From positions 1 through 64,000 of the forward strand of contig NZ_CACSJA010000003.1 of assembly GCF_902706035.1 (NCBI RefSeq): a DNA stretch of 64,000 bases, written 5' to 3'. Positions 47,672-55,867 of the stretch are shown here, one piece after another. The notes under the pieces were generated by a model. The model had not been told where the DNA came from and did no database searches. It saw only the letters and a program-made list of their open reading frames with translations. The stretch comes from Pantoea sp. 18069. GTDB lineage: Bacteria; Pseudomonadota; Gammaproteobacteria; Burkholderiales; Burkholderiaceae_C. The position numbers were made by a program, and so were the translations under genes. Each line of letters opens with the position of its first letter. Position 1 is the stretch's first letter.

Positions 47672-47880
47672 GGCGTGAAATGGGTGAAGTCGTAAAGCAG
47701 GAACCCGGCGGGTGACAGGTCAGAAGCTGGCTGGAGCTGGCTGGCGAAAACACGGCGCACGGTGGCGGGGCGTTCGCGGGGCGGGCATCTGTCAAGCGGG
47801 CAAACCTGGGCATTGTCGGGCAAATAGGGATGTAAGGGTACATTTCATTCCCAGTCCGTATTCAAACCTAAGGAAATCGC
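47672..47880. other. Spacer upstream of the branched-chain-type ABC operon
   Basis: This 209-bp region separates divergent fpr and the receptor gene. A short direct repeat, GCTGGCTGGAGCTGGCTGG, lies near 47727. AAGGA precedes the receptor ATG. I could not define a convincing promoter or operator. Confidence 0.35.
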
Positions 47881-49086
47881 ATGACAAGGCAAGCGTGGAC
47901 GGTGGCAGCGGTGCTGGCTCTGGCAGTGGGTCAGGCAGGCGCGCAAGGCGTGATCAAGATCGGCGAAATCAACAGCTACAAGGCCATGCCGGCCTTTCTC
48001 GAGCCCTACAAGAAGGGCATGGAGCTGGCCGTCGAGCAGATCAACGCCGCAGGCGGCATCGCAGGCAAGAAGCTCGAACTCGTGACCCGCGACGACAACG
48101 GCAACCCCGGCGACGCGGTGCGCGCGGCCGAGGAGCTCTATGCGCGCGAGAAGATCGACGTGCTCACCGGCAGCTTCCTGTCGCATGTGGGCCTGGCACT
48201 CACAGACTACGCGCAGCAGAAGAAGCGCTTCTTCCTGGCCTCCGAAACCCTCACCGACAAGGTGGTCTGGGCCCAGGGCAACCGCTACACCTACCGCCTG
48301 CGCGGCTCGACCTACATGCAGGTCGCGATGCTGGTGCCCGAAGCCGCCAAGCTCAGGAAAAAGCGCTGGGCCATCGTCTATCCCAACTACGAATACGGCC
48401 AGTCGGCGGTGGCGACGTTCAAGAAGCTGCTCAAGCAAGCCCAGCCCGATGTCGAGTTCGTCGCCGAGCAGGCGCCGGCCCTGGGCAAGATCGACGCCGG
48501 CAGCGTGGTGCAGGCGCTGGCCGATGCCAGGCCCGACGCGATCTTCAACGTGCTGTTCTCGGCCGACCTGGGCAAGTTCGTGCGCGAAGGCAATACGCGC
48601 GGCCTGTTCAAGGGCCGCGAAGTCGTGGGCCTGCTGACCGGCGAGCCCGAGTACCTCGAGCCTTTGAGAAAGGAAGCGCCGCTGGGCTGGATCGTGACCG
48701 GCTACCCCTGGTATGCGATCAACACGCCCGCGCACCAGGCCTTCCTCAAGGCCTACCAGGCCAGGTACAAGGAGCACCCGCGCCTGGGCACCATCGTCGG
48801 CTATGGCGCGATCAAGTCGCTGGAAGCCGGCCTGCGCAAGACCGGCGGCAGCGCCGACACCGAAAAGCTGATTGCCGCGTTCAAGGGCCTGGAAGTCGAG
48901 ATTCCGTTCGGCCGCATCACCTACCGGCCCGAGGACAACCAGTCGACCATGGGCGCCTATGTGGGCAGGACCGCCTACGACGAGCGCCTGCAGCATGGCG
49001 TGATGGTCGATTTCCACTATGCCGATGGCAAGGACTACCAGCCATCGAATGAGGCCGTGCGCAGAATGCGCCCGGTCACCCCCTGA
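47881..49086 (+). CDS. ABC transporter substrate-binding protein, LivK type
   Basis: A 401-residue periplasmic receptor of the HAAT (branched-chain amino acid/amide/urea) family. The signal peptide is about residues 1-21 (WTVAAVLALAVGQAGAQG). The type I binding fold includes VEQINAAGGIAGKKLELVTR, DVLTGSFLSHVGLALTDYAQ and YPNYEYGQSAVATFKKLL. It leads a complete operon with a fused permease and two ATPases. Substrate is not predictable: HAAT systems also take up aromatic acids, amides and urea. Confidence 0.88.
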   Translation: MTRQAWTVAAVLALAVGQAGAQGVIKIGEINSYKAMPAFLEPYKKGMELAVEQINAAGGIAGKKLELVTRDDNGNPGDAVRAAEELYAREKIDVLTGSFLSHVGLALTDYAQQKKRFFLASETLTDKVVWAQGNRYTYRLRGSTYMQVAMLVPEAAKLRKKRWAIVYPNYEYGQSAVATFKKLLKQAQPDVEFVAEQAPALGKIDAGSVVQALADARPDAIFNVLFSADLGKFVREGNTRGLFKGREVVGLLTGEPEYLEPLRKEAPLGWIVTGYPWYAINTPAHQAFLKAYQARYKEHPRLGTIVGYGAIKSLEAGLRKTGGSADTEKLIAAFKGLEVEIPFGRITYRPEDNQSTMGAYVGRTAYDERLQHGVMVDFHYADGKDYQPSNEAVRRMRPVTP

Positions 49087-49089
49087 GCG

Positions 49090-49166
49090 GCTGTCGCCGC
49101 ATCCCCCTCTCTCGCTTCGCGGGAGGGGGACGGCAGCCTCGCTGCGGGGCGGCCCTTGCTCGCTGC
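49090..49166. repeat. Palindromic repeat between receptor and permease genes
   Basis: CCCCCTCTCTCGC and GCGGGAGGGGG form a stable hairpin and are followed by GGGGCGGCCCTTGCTCG, identical to 15336-15352. Located inside an operon, such hairpins often protect the upstream mRNA and favour receptor over permease production. Confidence 0.6.
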
Positions 49167-49204
49167 CTCCATGCTGGGCCACGCCCGTTTCATGGAGCAG
49201 CGCA

Positions 49205-51100
49205 ATGAGCCTGTCCGGACTGCTGGTGCAACTGCTCAATGGCCTGGCCAGCGCGTCGTCGCTGTTCCTGGTCTCGGTCGGGCTGTCGCTGATCTTCGGC
49301 GTCACGCGCACCATCAACTTCGCGCACGGCTCGTTCTACATGCTGGGCCTCTACGTCGCTTATTCGCTGGTCGGCCTGCTGGGCGAGCACATCGGCTTCT
49401 GGCCCGCGCTGCTGCTCGCGCCGCTGGTCACGGCGGCGCTGGGCGCGCTGGTCGAGATCGTGCTGCTGCGGCGCATCTACAAGGCGCCCGAACTATTCCA
49501 ACTGCTGGCGACCTTTGCGCTGGTGCTGGTGATCAAGGACGCCGCGCTGTGGCTCTGGGGGCCTGAAGAGCTGTTCGGCCCGCGCGCGCCGGGGCTCGAA
49601 GGCGCGGTCGATATCTTGGGCCGGCAGTTTCCGGTCTATGACCTGCTGCTGATCGCCGTCGGGCCCGTGGTGCTGGGCCTGCTCACGCTGCTGCTCACGC
49701 GCACGCGCTGGGGCACGCTGGTGCGCGCGGCCACGCAGGATCGCGAAATGGTTGGCGCCTTGGGCGTCAACCAGGCCTGGCTGTTCACCGCGGTGTTCGC
49801 GCTGGGCACGCTGCTTGCGGGCCTGGGCGGCGCGCTGCAGCTGCCGCGCGAGCCCGCCCACCTCGACATGGACCTGCTGACCATAGGCGCGGCCTTTGTC
49901 GTGGTGGTGGTCGGCGGCATGGGCTCCATCCCGGGCGCGTTTGTTGCGGCGCTGTTGATTGCCGAACTCAAGGCCATCTGCATCTGGCTGGGCCTGGTGG
50001 AAATCGGCGGGGTGGAAATTTCGTTCTCCAAGTTGACGCTGGTCGTCGAATTCATCGTCATGGCCGTGGTGCTGGTCTGGCGGCCCTGGGGGCTGATGGG
50101 CCGGCCGCAGGCCACGGCGCGCGCGCTGGGCGAGGCCGAAGCGCCGCTTACGCCTGCAGGCGCGCGCGGCCAGGCCGCGACCTGGGCCGGGCTGGCGCTG
50201 CTGGCCGCACTGCCGTTGCTCGCGGGCGAAAGCAGCTACGCGCTGGTGCTGCTGACCGACATCTTCATCATGGCGCTGTTTGCCGCAAGCCTGCATGCGC
50301 TGCTCGGGCCCGGCGGCATGCATTCGTTTGGCCATGCGGCCTACTTCGGCCTGGGCGCGTACGCGGCGGCCTTGCTGGTGCGCAGCAGTGGCCTGCCCAT
50401 GGAAGCCGCGCTGCTGCTCGCCCCGTTGTGCGCGGCCTGCGTAGCCTTGTTGTTCGGCTGGTTTTGCGTGCGGCTGTCGGGCGTGTACCTGACCATGCTC
50501 ACGCTGGCGTTCGCGCAGATCACCTGGGCGATCTGCTTCCAGTGGGACGCGGTCACGGGCGGCAGCAACGGCCTCACGGGCGTGTGGCCCAGCGAATGGG
50601 CAGCGCAGGGCGCGGCCTACTACTGGCTCACGCTGGCCGTGGTGGCGGCTGCCGTCTGGCTGCTGCGGCGCATGCTGTTCGCGCCGCTGGGCTACGCCTT
50701 GCGCGCGGCGCGCGACTCGGCGCTGCGCGCCGAAGCGATCGGCATCGATGTGCGGCGCGTGCAGTGGGCCGGCTTTGTCATCGCCGGGCTCTGGGCCGGG
50801 CTTGCGGGCGCGCTGTTCGTGTTTTCCAAGGGCAGCATTTCACCCGACAGCCTGTCGGTCACCAAGTCCGTCGATGCGCTGGTGATGGTGCTGCTCGGCG
50901 GCGTGCAGACGCTGGCCGGGCCGCTGGTGGGCGCGGGCGTGTTCACCTGGCTGCACGACACCATTGCACGCCAGACCGATTACTGGCGCGCGCTGCTGGG
51001 CGGCGTCATGCTGGTGCTGGTGCTGATCTTCCCGCAGGGCATTGCGGGCTTCGCGCAGCAGTTGCAAAGGCTTTTCGCTCGCCGGGAGGGCCGTGCATGA
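49205..51100 (+). CDS. Fused LivH-LivM ABC permease
   Basis: A single 631-residue membrane protein combining both permease subunits of a HAAT-type importer. Residues about 1-300 are LivH-like (GLSLIFGVTRTINFAHGSFY, then VVVVGGMGSIPGAFVAALL). Residues about 320-631 are LivM-like (GPGGMHSFGHAAYFGLGAYA, LGYALRAARDSALRAEAIGI, VMVLLGGVQTLAGPLVGAGV). The joining segment is short and hydrophilic (TARALGEAEAPLTPAGARGQ). GGAG precedes the ATG, and the stop overlaps the first ATPase gene (ATGA). The fusion fixes a 1:1 ratio of the two halves. Confidence 0.9.
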   Translation: MSLSGLLVQLLNGLASASSLFLVSVGLSLIFGVTRTINFAHGSFYMLGLYVAYSLVGLLGEHIGFWPALLLAPLVTAALGALVEIVLLRRIYKAPELFQLLATFALVLVIKDAALWLWGPEELFGPRAPGLEGAVDILGRQFPVYDLLLIAVGPVVLGLLTLLLTRTRWGTLVRAATQDREMVGALGVNQAWLFTAVFALGTLLAGLGGALQLPREPAHLDMDLLTIGAAFVVVVVGGMGSIPGAFVAALLIAELKAICIWLGLVEIGGVEISFSKLTLVVEFIVMAVVLVWRPWGLMGRPQATARALGEAEAPLTPAGARGQAATWAGLALLAALPLLAGESSYALVLLTDIFIMALFAASLHALLGPGGMHSFGHAAYFGLGAYAAALLVRSSGLPMEAALLLAPLCAACVALLFGWFCVRLSGVYLTMLTLAFAQITWAICFQWDAVTGGSNGLTGVWPSEWAAQGAAYYWLTLAVVAAAVWLLRRMLFAPLGYALRAARDSALRAEAIGIDVRRVQWAGFVIAGLWAGLAGALFVFSKGSISPDSLSVTKSVDALVMVLLGGVQTLAGPLVGAGVFTWLHDTIARQTDYWRALLGGVMLVLVLIFPQGIAGFAQQLQRLFARREGRA

Positions 51101-51861
51101 GCCTGCTCGAAGTACGCGGCCTGGGCAAGGCATTTGGCGGCGTCAAGGCCGTCGACGGCGTGGGCTTCTCGCTGGAAAAAGGCGAGCTGCTGGCGCTGAT
51201 CGGGCCCAACGGCGCGGGCAAGTCGACGACCTTCAATCTGGTCGGCGGCCAGCTTGCGCCCGACAGCGGCTCGGTGCGGCTTGCGGGCCACGATATCGCG
51301 GGCCTGTCGCCGCGCGCCATCTGGCGCCGCGGCGTGGGGCGCACATTCCAGATTGCCGCGACTTTCGCTTCGCTGAGCGTGGTCGAGAACGTGCAGATGG
51401 CGCTGCTGTCGGCCGACCACAAGGTCTTCGCGTCCTGGCGTCGCGCGGCCGGCCACCGGCGCGACGATGCGCTGGCGCTGCTCGAACGCGTGGGCATGGG
51501 GCGCCAGGCAGACCGCCCCTGCAGCGCGCTGGCCTACGGCGACGTCAAGCGCGTGGAACTGGCGATGGCGCTGGCCCATGCGCCGCAGCTGCTGCTGATG
51601 GACGAGCCCACGGCCGGCATGGCGCCGGCCGAGCGGCTGGCGCTGATGGCGCTCACGCGGGCGCTGGCCAAGGAGCGTGAGATGGGCGTGCTGTTCACCG
51701 AGCACAGCATGGACGTGGTGTTCGGCCAGGCCGACCGCGTGCTGGTGCTGGTGCGCGGCCAGCTGCTGGCCGAAGGCCGGCCCGAAGTGATACAGCGCGA
51801 TCCGCGCGTGCAGCAGGCCTATCTGGGCCATGGGCAGATTCTGGGAAAGCGCAGAACATGA
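51097..51861 (+). CDS. ABC transporter ATP-binding protein, LivG type
   Basis: A 254-residue ATPase of the HAAT importer. Walker A GPNGAGKSTT is near residue 36 and the LivG-specific GRTFQIAATFASLSVVENVQ segment follows. The signature loop is weak, ALAYGDVKRVELAMALAHAP in place of LSGGQ. Walker B is LLLMDEPTAGMAP and the switch histidine is in FTEHSMDVVF. The start overlaps the permease stop as ATGA and the stop overlaps the next ATPase start in the same way. Confidence 0.92.
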   Translation: MSLLEVRGLGKAFGGVKAVDGVGFSLEKGELLALIGPNGAGKSTTFNLVGGQLAPDSGSVRLAGHDIAGLSPRAIWRRGVGRTFQIAATFASLSVVENVQMALLSADHKVFASWRRAAGHRRDDALALLERVGMGRQADRPCSALAYGDVKRVELAMALAHAPQLLLMDEPTAGMAPAERLALMALTRALAKEREMGVLFTEHSMDVVFGQADRVLVLVRGQLLAEGRPEVIQRDPRVQQAYLGHGQILGKRRT

Positions 51862-52604
51862 ACCATCCGCGACCATCGTCGGCACCATTGCTTGAAGTCC
51901 GTGGTATGAATGGCTGGTATGGCGCGGCGCAGATCCTGCGCGATATCGCGCTGAACGTGGGGCCCGGCGAAGTCGTCGCGCTGATGGGCCGCAACGGCGC
52001 GGGCAAGTCGACCACGCTCAAGGCGATTGCCGGGCTGCTGGCGCGCAGCAGCGGCGAGGTGCGCTGCATGGGCCAGCGCATCGCAGGCTGGCCGGCGTAT
52101 CGCATCGCGCGCCTGGGCCTGGGCTATGTGCCTGAAGACCGGCGCATCTTCACCGATCTCACGGTGCGCGAGAACCTCGAAGTCGGCCGCCAGGCGCCGC
52201 GCCACTGGCCCGACGGCCGCGCCGCGCCGCACTGGACGCCCGAGCGGCTGTTCACGCTGTTTCCCAATCTCGGCGAAATGCCCGATCGCCTGGGCGGGCG
52301 CATGAGCGGCGGCGAGCAGCAGATGCTTTCCGTGGCGCGCACGCTCATGGGCCAGCCGCTGCTGGTGCTGCTCGACGAGCCGTCCGAAGGCGTGGCGCCG
52401 CTGATCGTCGAGCAGATGGCGCAGACCATTCTCGCGCTCAAGGACCAGGGAATAGGCATTCTGCTGTCCGAGCAGAACCTGCCGTTTTGCGAAGCCGTTG
52501 CCGACCGCGCCTATGTGCTGGAAAAAGGCCAGATCCGCTACGCCAGCAGCATGACCGAACTCCAGGACAACCTGGCCGTGCGCCAGGCCTATCTGGGCAT
52601 TTGA
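51858..52604 (+). CDS. ABC transporter ATP-binding protein, LivF type
   Basis: A 248-residue second ATPase of the HAAT importer. Walker A GRNGAGKSTTLKAIAGLL, the LivF-like LGYVPEDRRIFTDLTVRENL, signature RMSGGEQQMLSVARTLM and Walker B LLVLLDEPSEGVAP are all intact. Translationally coupled to the LivG-type gene. The stop codon is followed nine bases later by copy 2 of the Correia-like repeat, which may act as the operon's end. Confidence 0.93.
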   Translation: MNHPRPSSAPLLEVRGMNGWYGAAQILRDIALNVGPGEVVALMGRNGAGKSTTLKAIAGLLARSSGEVRCMGQRIAGWPAYRIARLGLGYVPEDRRIFTDLTVRENLEVGRQAPRHWPDGRAAPHWTPERLFTLFPNLGEMPDRLGGRMSGGEQQMLSVARTLMGQPLLVLLDEPSEGVAPLIVEQMAQTILALKDQGIGILLSEQNLPFCEAVADRAYVLEKGQIRYASSMTELQDNLAVRQAYLGI

Positions 52605-52613
52605 GTCGCTCAA

Positions 52614-52735
52614 GAGTGGCTAAGACAAGCCAGCAAATCGCAGATTTGCGGTTGAAGCTAGGCGCGTTGCCGCAGACAGTGCGAATAGCACGGCAAGGCA
52701 GCGCAACGACGCTTCAAGGCTTGTATTAGCCACTC
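52614..52735. repeat. Correia-like inverted-repeat element, copy 2
   Basis: Same 122-bp length as copy 1. Arms GAGTGGCTAAGACAAGCC (52614-52631) and its complement with one mismatch (52718-52735). Inside are a perfect GCAAATC-GCA-GATTTGC hairpin (52633-52649), TTGAAGC (52652-52658) pairing with GCTTCAA (52711-52717), CCGCAGACAGT (52670-52680) and a GTGC-GAATA-GCAC hairpin (52679-52691). It lies between convergent genes, and its right end supplies the first two bases of the MFS gene's stop codon as read on the plus strand. Confidence 0.85.
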
Positions 52736-53951
52736 AACGCCGGCCGCTGGCCCAGGCCAGCAGCGTGCCCAGCGCGAGCAGTGCTGCGGCCAGCGCGAAC
52801 AGCGGCTGGTACAGATGCGACTGCGCGTAGAGCCAGGCCATGCCCGTGCCCGACAGCGCCTGCGCCGTGGCGAACACCGCCGTGGCATAGCCCCACACGC
52901 GCTTGTGCGCCAGCGGCCCGACGAGCTGCAGCAGCCGCCCTGAAGTCAGCGCCGCAATGCCCGGCGACAGCGCGCCGACCAGGAACGATGACAAGCCGTA
53001 GGCCACGAGCTGCAGCGTGGGCGCGGGCCCGTACAGCAGCCAGGGCAGGGCCACGGGAATGCACACCGCCGCGGTCTTGAGCGCCATGCCGCCGACCACG
53101 GCGCGGTGCCAGTCCCAGCGCGCGGCGCAGGCGGCCGTGACGATGGGCCCTAGCAGTGCGCCCAGGCCGAACAGCCCCCATTGCAGCGCGCCAAAGGCCG
53201 TGCCCAGTTCACGTTCACGCGCCAGATAGTCGACCCAGAAAACGGTATGCGGCACAAAGCCCGCGGCATCGCAGGCATAGGCAGCCATGAGCCACAGCAC
53301 GGGCAGCAGCCAGAGCCGGCCTGTGGTGTCAGGGGGCAGGGCGGCGGGCGGCGCAGCGGGCTGCTGGCGTGCGAGCAGCGCCGCGGCCGCGGGAATCTGC
53401 CGGCTGCTGCGCCAGCCCCACAAGCCGCACAGCGCGGAGACGAGTGCCAGCGCCGCCCAGGTCCAGGGCAGGTCCAGGCGCGCGAGCGCCGGCACCAGCG
53501 TCGCCGATAGCAATGCCCCGACGCCCACGCCCGCGAACAGCACCGGGCCCAGCACCGCGCGCCGCGCCACGGGCAGCGCCGCCATCGCCGCCGATGGGCC
53601 GACCACCATCAGCACCGCGGCGGCCATGCCGCCCAGACAGCGCCAGGCGAAGAACGTGACAAACGGCTGGGGCAGGGCCGACAGCGCAAAGCTCAGCGTC
53701 ACGGCCGCGAAGCTGCCCAGCAGCACGCGCGGCACGCTCCAGCGTTCGGTGAGCCGGTGGGCGACCAGCGCGCCGACCAGGTAGCCGAGCAGCGTCGCCG
53801 CGCCCAGGTAGGCGGCCTGGTCGGCGCTGAACCAATGCGCCTGCACCAGCGCCGGCATCAGCGCGGTAAAGGCCATGCGGCTCAGGCCTACGCCGCACAG
53901 GGTGGCCAGCAGGCCGGTGAGCAACAGGGGAAGTTCGTGGCGGTGAATCAA
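52734..53951 (-). CDS. MFS transporter, YbfB/YjiJ family
   Basis: A 405-residue major facilitator with twelve predicted helices. The N-terminal LPLLLTGLLATLCGVGLSRMAF and LGAATLLGYLVGALVAHRL fit the YbfB/YjiJ group, whose substrates are mostly unknown. The start appears to be TTG at 53951 with AGGA eight bases upstream; no nearby ATG keeps the first helix. The stop codon falls inside the right arm of the repeat, so insertion of that element may have reset the protein's C-terminus (LLAWASGRR). Located after the acyl-CoA dehydrogenase gene on the same strand. Confidence 0.83.
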   Translation of the reverse strand: MIHRHELPLLLTGLLATLCGVGLSRMAFTALMPALVQAHWFSADQAAYLGAATLLGYLVGALVAHRLTERWSVPRVLLGSFAAVTLSFALSALPQPFVTFFAWRCLGGMAAAVLMVVGPSAAMAALPVARRAVLGPVLFAGVGVGALLSATLVPALARLDLPWTWAALALVSALCGLWGWRSSRQIPAAAALLARQQPAAPPAALPPDTTGRLWLLPVLWLMAAYACDAAGFVPHTVFWVDYLARERELGTAFGALQWGLFGLGALLGPIVTAACAARWDWHRAVVGGMALKTAAVCIPVALPWLLYGPAPTLQLVAYGLSSFLVGALSPGIAALTSGRLLQLVGPLAHKRVWGYATAVFATAQALSGTGMAWLYAQSHLYQPLFALAAALLALGTLLAWASGRR

Positions 53952-54044
53952 GGCGCGGTCCTGGGCGGCATGGCGCCGCCGACAGGAGCTTGCGCGCTGC
54001 CGGCCCGTCTGGCAAGCCGTGGCTGTCGCCTGCGTGCGACGCCC

Positions 54045-55793
54045 TCAGTGTTCGCTCTGTCGAAGGGCCGCTTTGGGCATTTGCCGGCGCACGAGATCGA
54101 TGCGCAGGTCCAGCTGCGGCAGCACGCGCGTGCGCAGCGCCTGCAGCGGCTGCTGCCAGCGCGCGGCGTCGGCGCCGGGCGTGCGCGCGATGCGGCTCCA
54201 GGCCCAGCCCAGCAGCAGCAGGGCCAGGGCCTGCAGGTAGTCGTCGGCGACCGCATAGGGAAGTTGCGCGTCGGCTTGAGCGGCGTCGATCACCTCGGCC
54301 GTGAGCACGTCGAATTCGGCCATCGCGGCGCGCAATTGCGCATCGAACGCCAGCTTGGGGTCGAGTTCGGCGTGCAGCGAGCGCAGCAGCTGCGCCAGCC
54401 CCAGGCCCTGGTCCGGCAGCACCTTGCGCACCAGCAGGTCGATGGCCTGGATCTCGTTGCTGCCTTCGTAGATCATCGCCACGCGCGCGTCGCGCACATG
54501 CTGCTCCACACCCCACTCGCGCACATAGCCGTGGCCGCCGAACACCTGCAGGCAGTCGCTGGCGCCTTCGAAGCCCTGGCGTGTCCAGGCGGCCTTGAGC
54601 ACCGGCGTGACCAGGCTGCACCAGCGCTGGGCCTGGGCGCGCTGCGCGGCATCGGGGTGTTCGTGCGCGGCGTCTAGCAGCAGCGCCGTGCGGTAGGCGA
54701 GCACGCGGCCGCCGTCTATCCAGCAGCGCTGCACATCGAGAATGCGGCGCATCGCCGGGTGCTCGATCAGCAGGTCGGCGCGGTCGCTGTCGCCGCGGCT
54801 CGCGGGGCGCGCTCCGGGCGCGCGCATCTGGCGGCGCTCATGCGCATAGGCATGGGCTTTTTGCCAGGCGGCGTCCAGCAGCCCCATGCCCTGGCCCGCG
54901 ACCATCAGCCGCGCGGCGTTCATCATCAGGAACATCGCGGCCAGGCCCGCGCCCCGTTCGCCGACGAGCCAGCCGGTCGCGTCGTCGAAACGCATCTGGC
55001 AGGTGGCGCTGCCGTGCAGGCCCATTTTTTCCTCTATGCGCTCGCAGTGCACGGCGTTGCGCGTGCCGCCCGGCAGCCGCTTGGGCACGAGGAACAGCGA
55101 CAGGCCCTTGGGGCCGGGCGCGGCGCCGGGCAGGCGCGCGAGCACCAGGTGCAGGATGTTGTCGCTGAGGTCGTGCTCGGCGTTGGACGCGAAGATCTTG
55201 CTGCCGCGTATGCGGTGTTCGTCGGGAATGGCGCCCGCATCGTCCACGGGCTGTGCCAGCGTCTGCACCAGCCCCAGGTCGCTGCCGGCCTGGGCTTCCG
55301 TGAGGCACATCGTGGGCAGCCATTCGCCCGACGCCAGCGGCGCGAGGTACTGCGCCTGCAGCGCGGCGCTGCCATGCTGCTTGAGGCATTCGTAGGCGCC
55401 ATGGATCAGGCCCGGCGCCATGGTCCAGGCGTGATTGGCCGCGTGCAGCCATTCGTAGAGCACGATCTCGAGCAGCCGCGGCAGGCCCTGGCCGCCGTCC
55501 TCGGGCGCGGCCGCGAGCGCAGGCCAGCCGGCCTGCCAGAACGCGCGATAGGCATCGGCAAAGCCCGGCGGTGTGGTGACTTCGCCTTGCGCCCAGCGGC
55601 AGCCGACGGCATCGCCGCTGGCGTTGAGCGGCGCGACGACTTTGCCGGCGAACTGCGCGGCCGCGTCGAGGATCTGCGCCATCAATGGGGCGTCGGTCTC
55701 GGCCTGGCCGGGCAGCGTCTGCAGAAATGCCGGGGCTTGCAGCACATCGAAGACCAGGAAGGCGATGTCGTCGGGGCGGGGCTGGTAATGCAT
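54045..55793 (-). CDS. Acyl-CoA dehydrogenase with long C-terminal domain
   Basis: A 582-residue flavoenzyme of the large bacterial class. CLTEAQAGSDLGLVQ holds FAD contacts and KIFASNAEHDLSDNILHLVL follows. FGGHGYVREWGVEQHVRDAR and IYEGSNEIQAIDLL carry the predicted catalytic glutamate. About 120 extra residues after the core are typical of this class. ATG at 55793; no strong ribosome site. It may dehydrogenate the acyl-CoA made by the upstream feruloyl-CoA synthase-like enzyme. The last residues (ALRQSEH) derive from TTCGCTCTGTCGAAGGGC-like REP DNA at the 3' end. Confidence 0.85.
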   Translation of the reverse strand: MHYQPRPDDIAFLVFDVLQAPAFLQTLPGQAETDAPLMAQILDAAAQFAGKVVAPLNASGDAVGCRWAQGEVTTPPGFADAYRAFWQAGWPALAAAPEDGGQGLPRLLEIVLYEWLHAANHAWTMAPGLIHGAYECLKQHGSAALQAQYLAPLASGEWLPTMCLTEAQAGSDLGLVQTLAQPVDDAGAIPDEHRIRGSKIFASNAEHDLSDNILHLVLARLPGAAPGPKGLSLFLVPKRLPGGTRNAVHCERIEEKMGLHGSATCQMRFDDATGWLVGERGAGLAAMFLMMNAARLMVAGQGMGLLDAAWQKAHAYAHERRQMRAPGARPASRGDSDRADLLIEHPAMRRILDVQRCWIDGGRVLAYRTALLLDAAHEHPDAAQRAQAQRWCSLVTPVLKAAWTRQGFEGASDCLQVFGGHGYVREWGVEQHVRDARVAMIYEGSNEIQAIDLLVRKVLPDQGLGLAQLLRSLHAELDPKLAFDAQLRAAMAEFDVLTAEVIDAAQADAQLPYAVADDYLQALALLLLGWAWSRIARTPGADAARWQQPLQALRTRVLPQLDLRIDLVRRQMPKAALRQSEH

Positions 55794-55803
55794 GCGAGAA
55801 AAC

Positions 55804-55867
55804 AAAAAGCGCGCTGCGGGCGCAGCGCGGGTGGCAGGGGAAAGAAGGGTCCGCGGGGCGCGGACCC
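55804..55867 (-). terminator. Double hairpin terminator after the third Bug receptor gene
   Basis: Reading leftward, GGGTCCGCG/CGCGGACCC (55847-55867) sits at the stop codon, followed by TTCTTT. Then CGCGCTGC/GCAGCGCG (55810-55829) runs into five T's (complement of 55804-55808). Two consecutive terminators separate the receptor gene from the dehydrogenase gene, so the latter may be expressed partly from its own promoter or by readthrough. Confidence 0.78.

Noticed and set aside
47780..47830. Possible sigma-54 promoter upstream of the LivK-type gene
   Set aside because: The GGGCA and GGGCAA blocks do not keep the required GG-N10-GC spacing.
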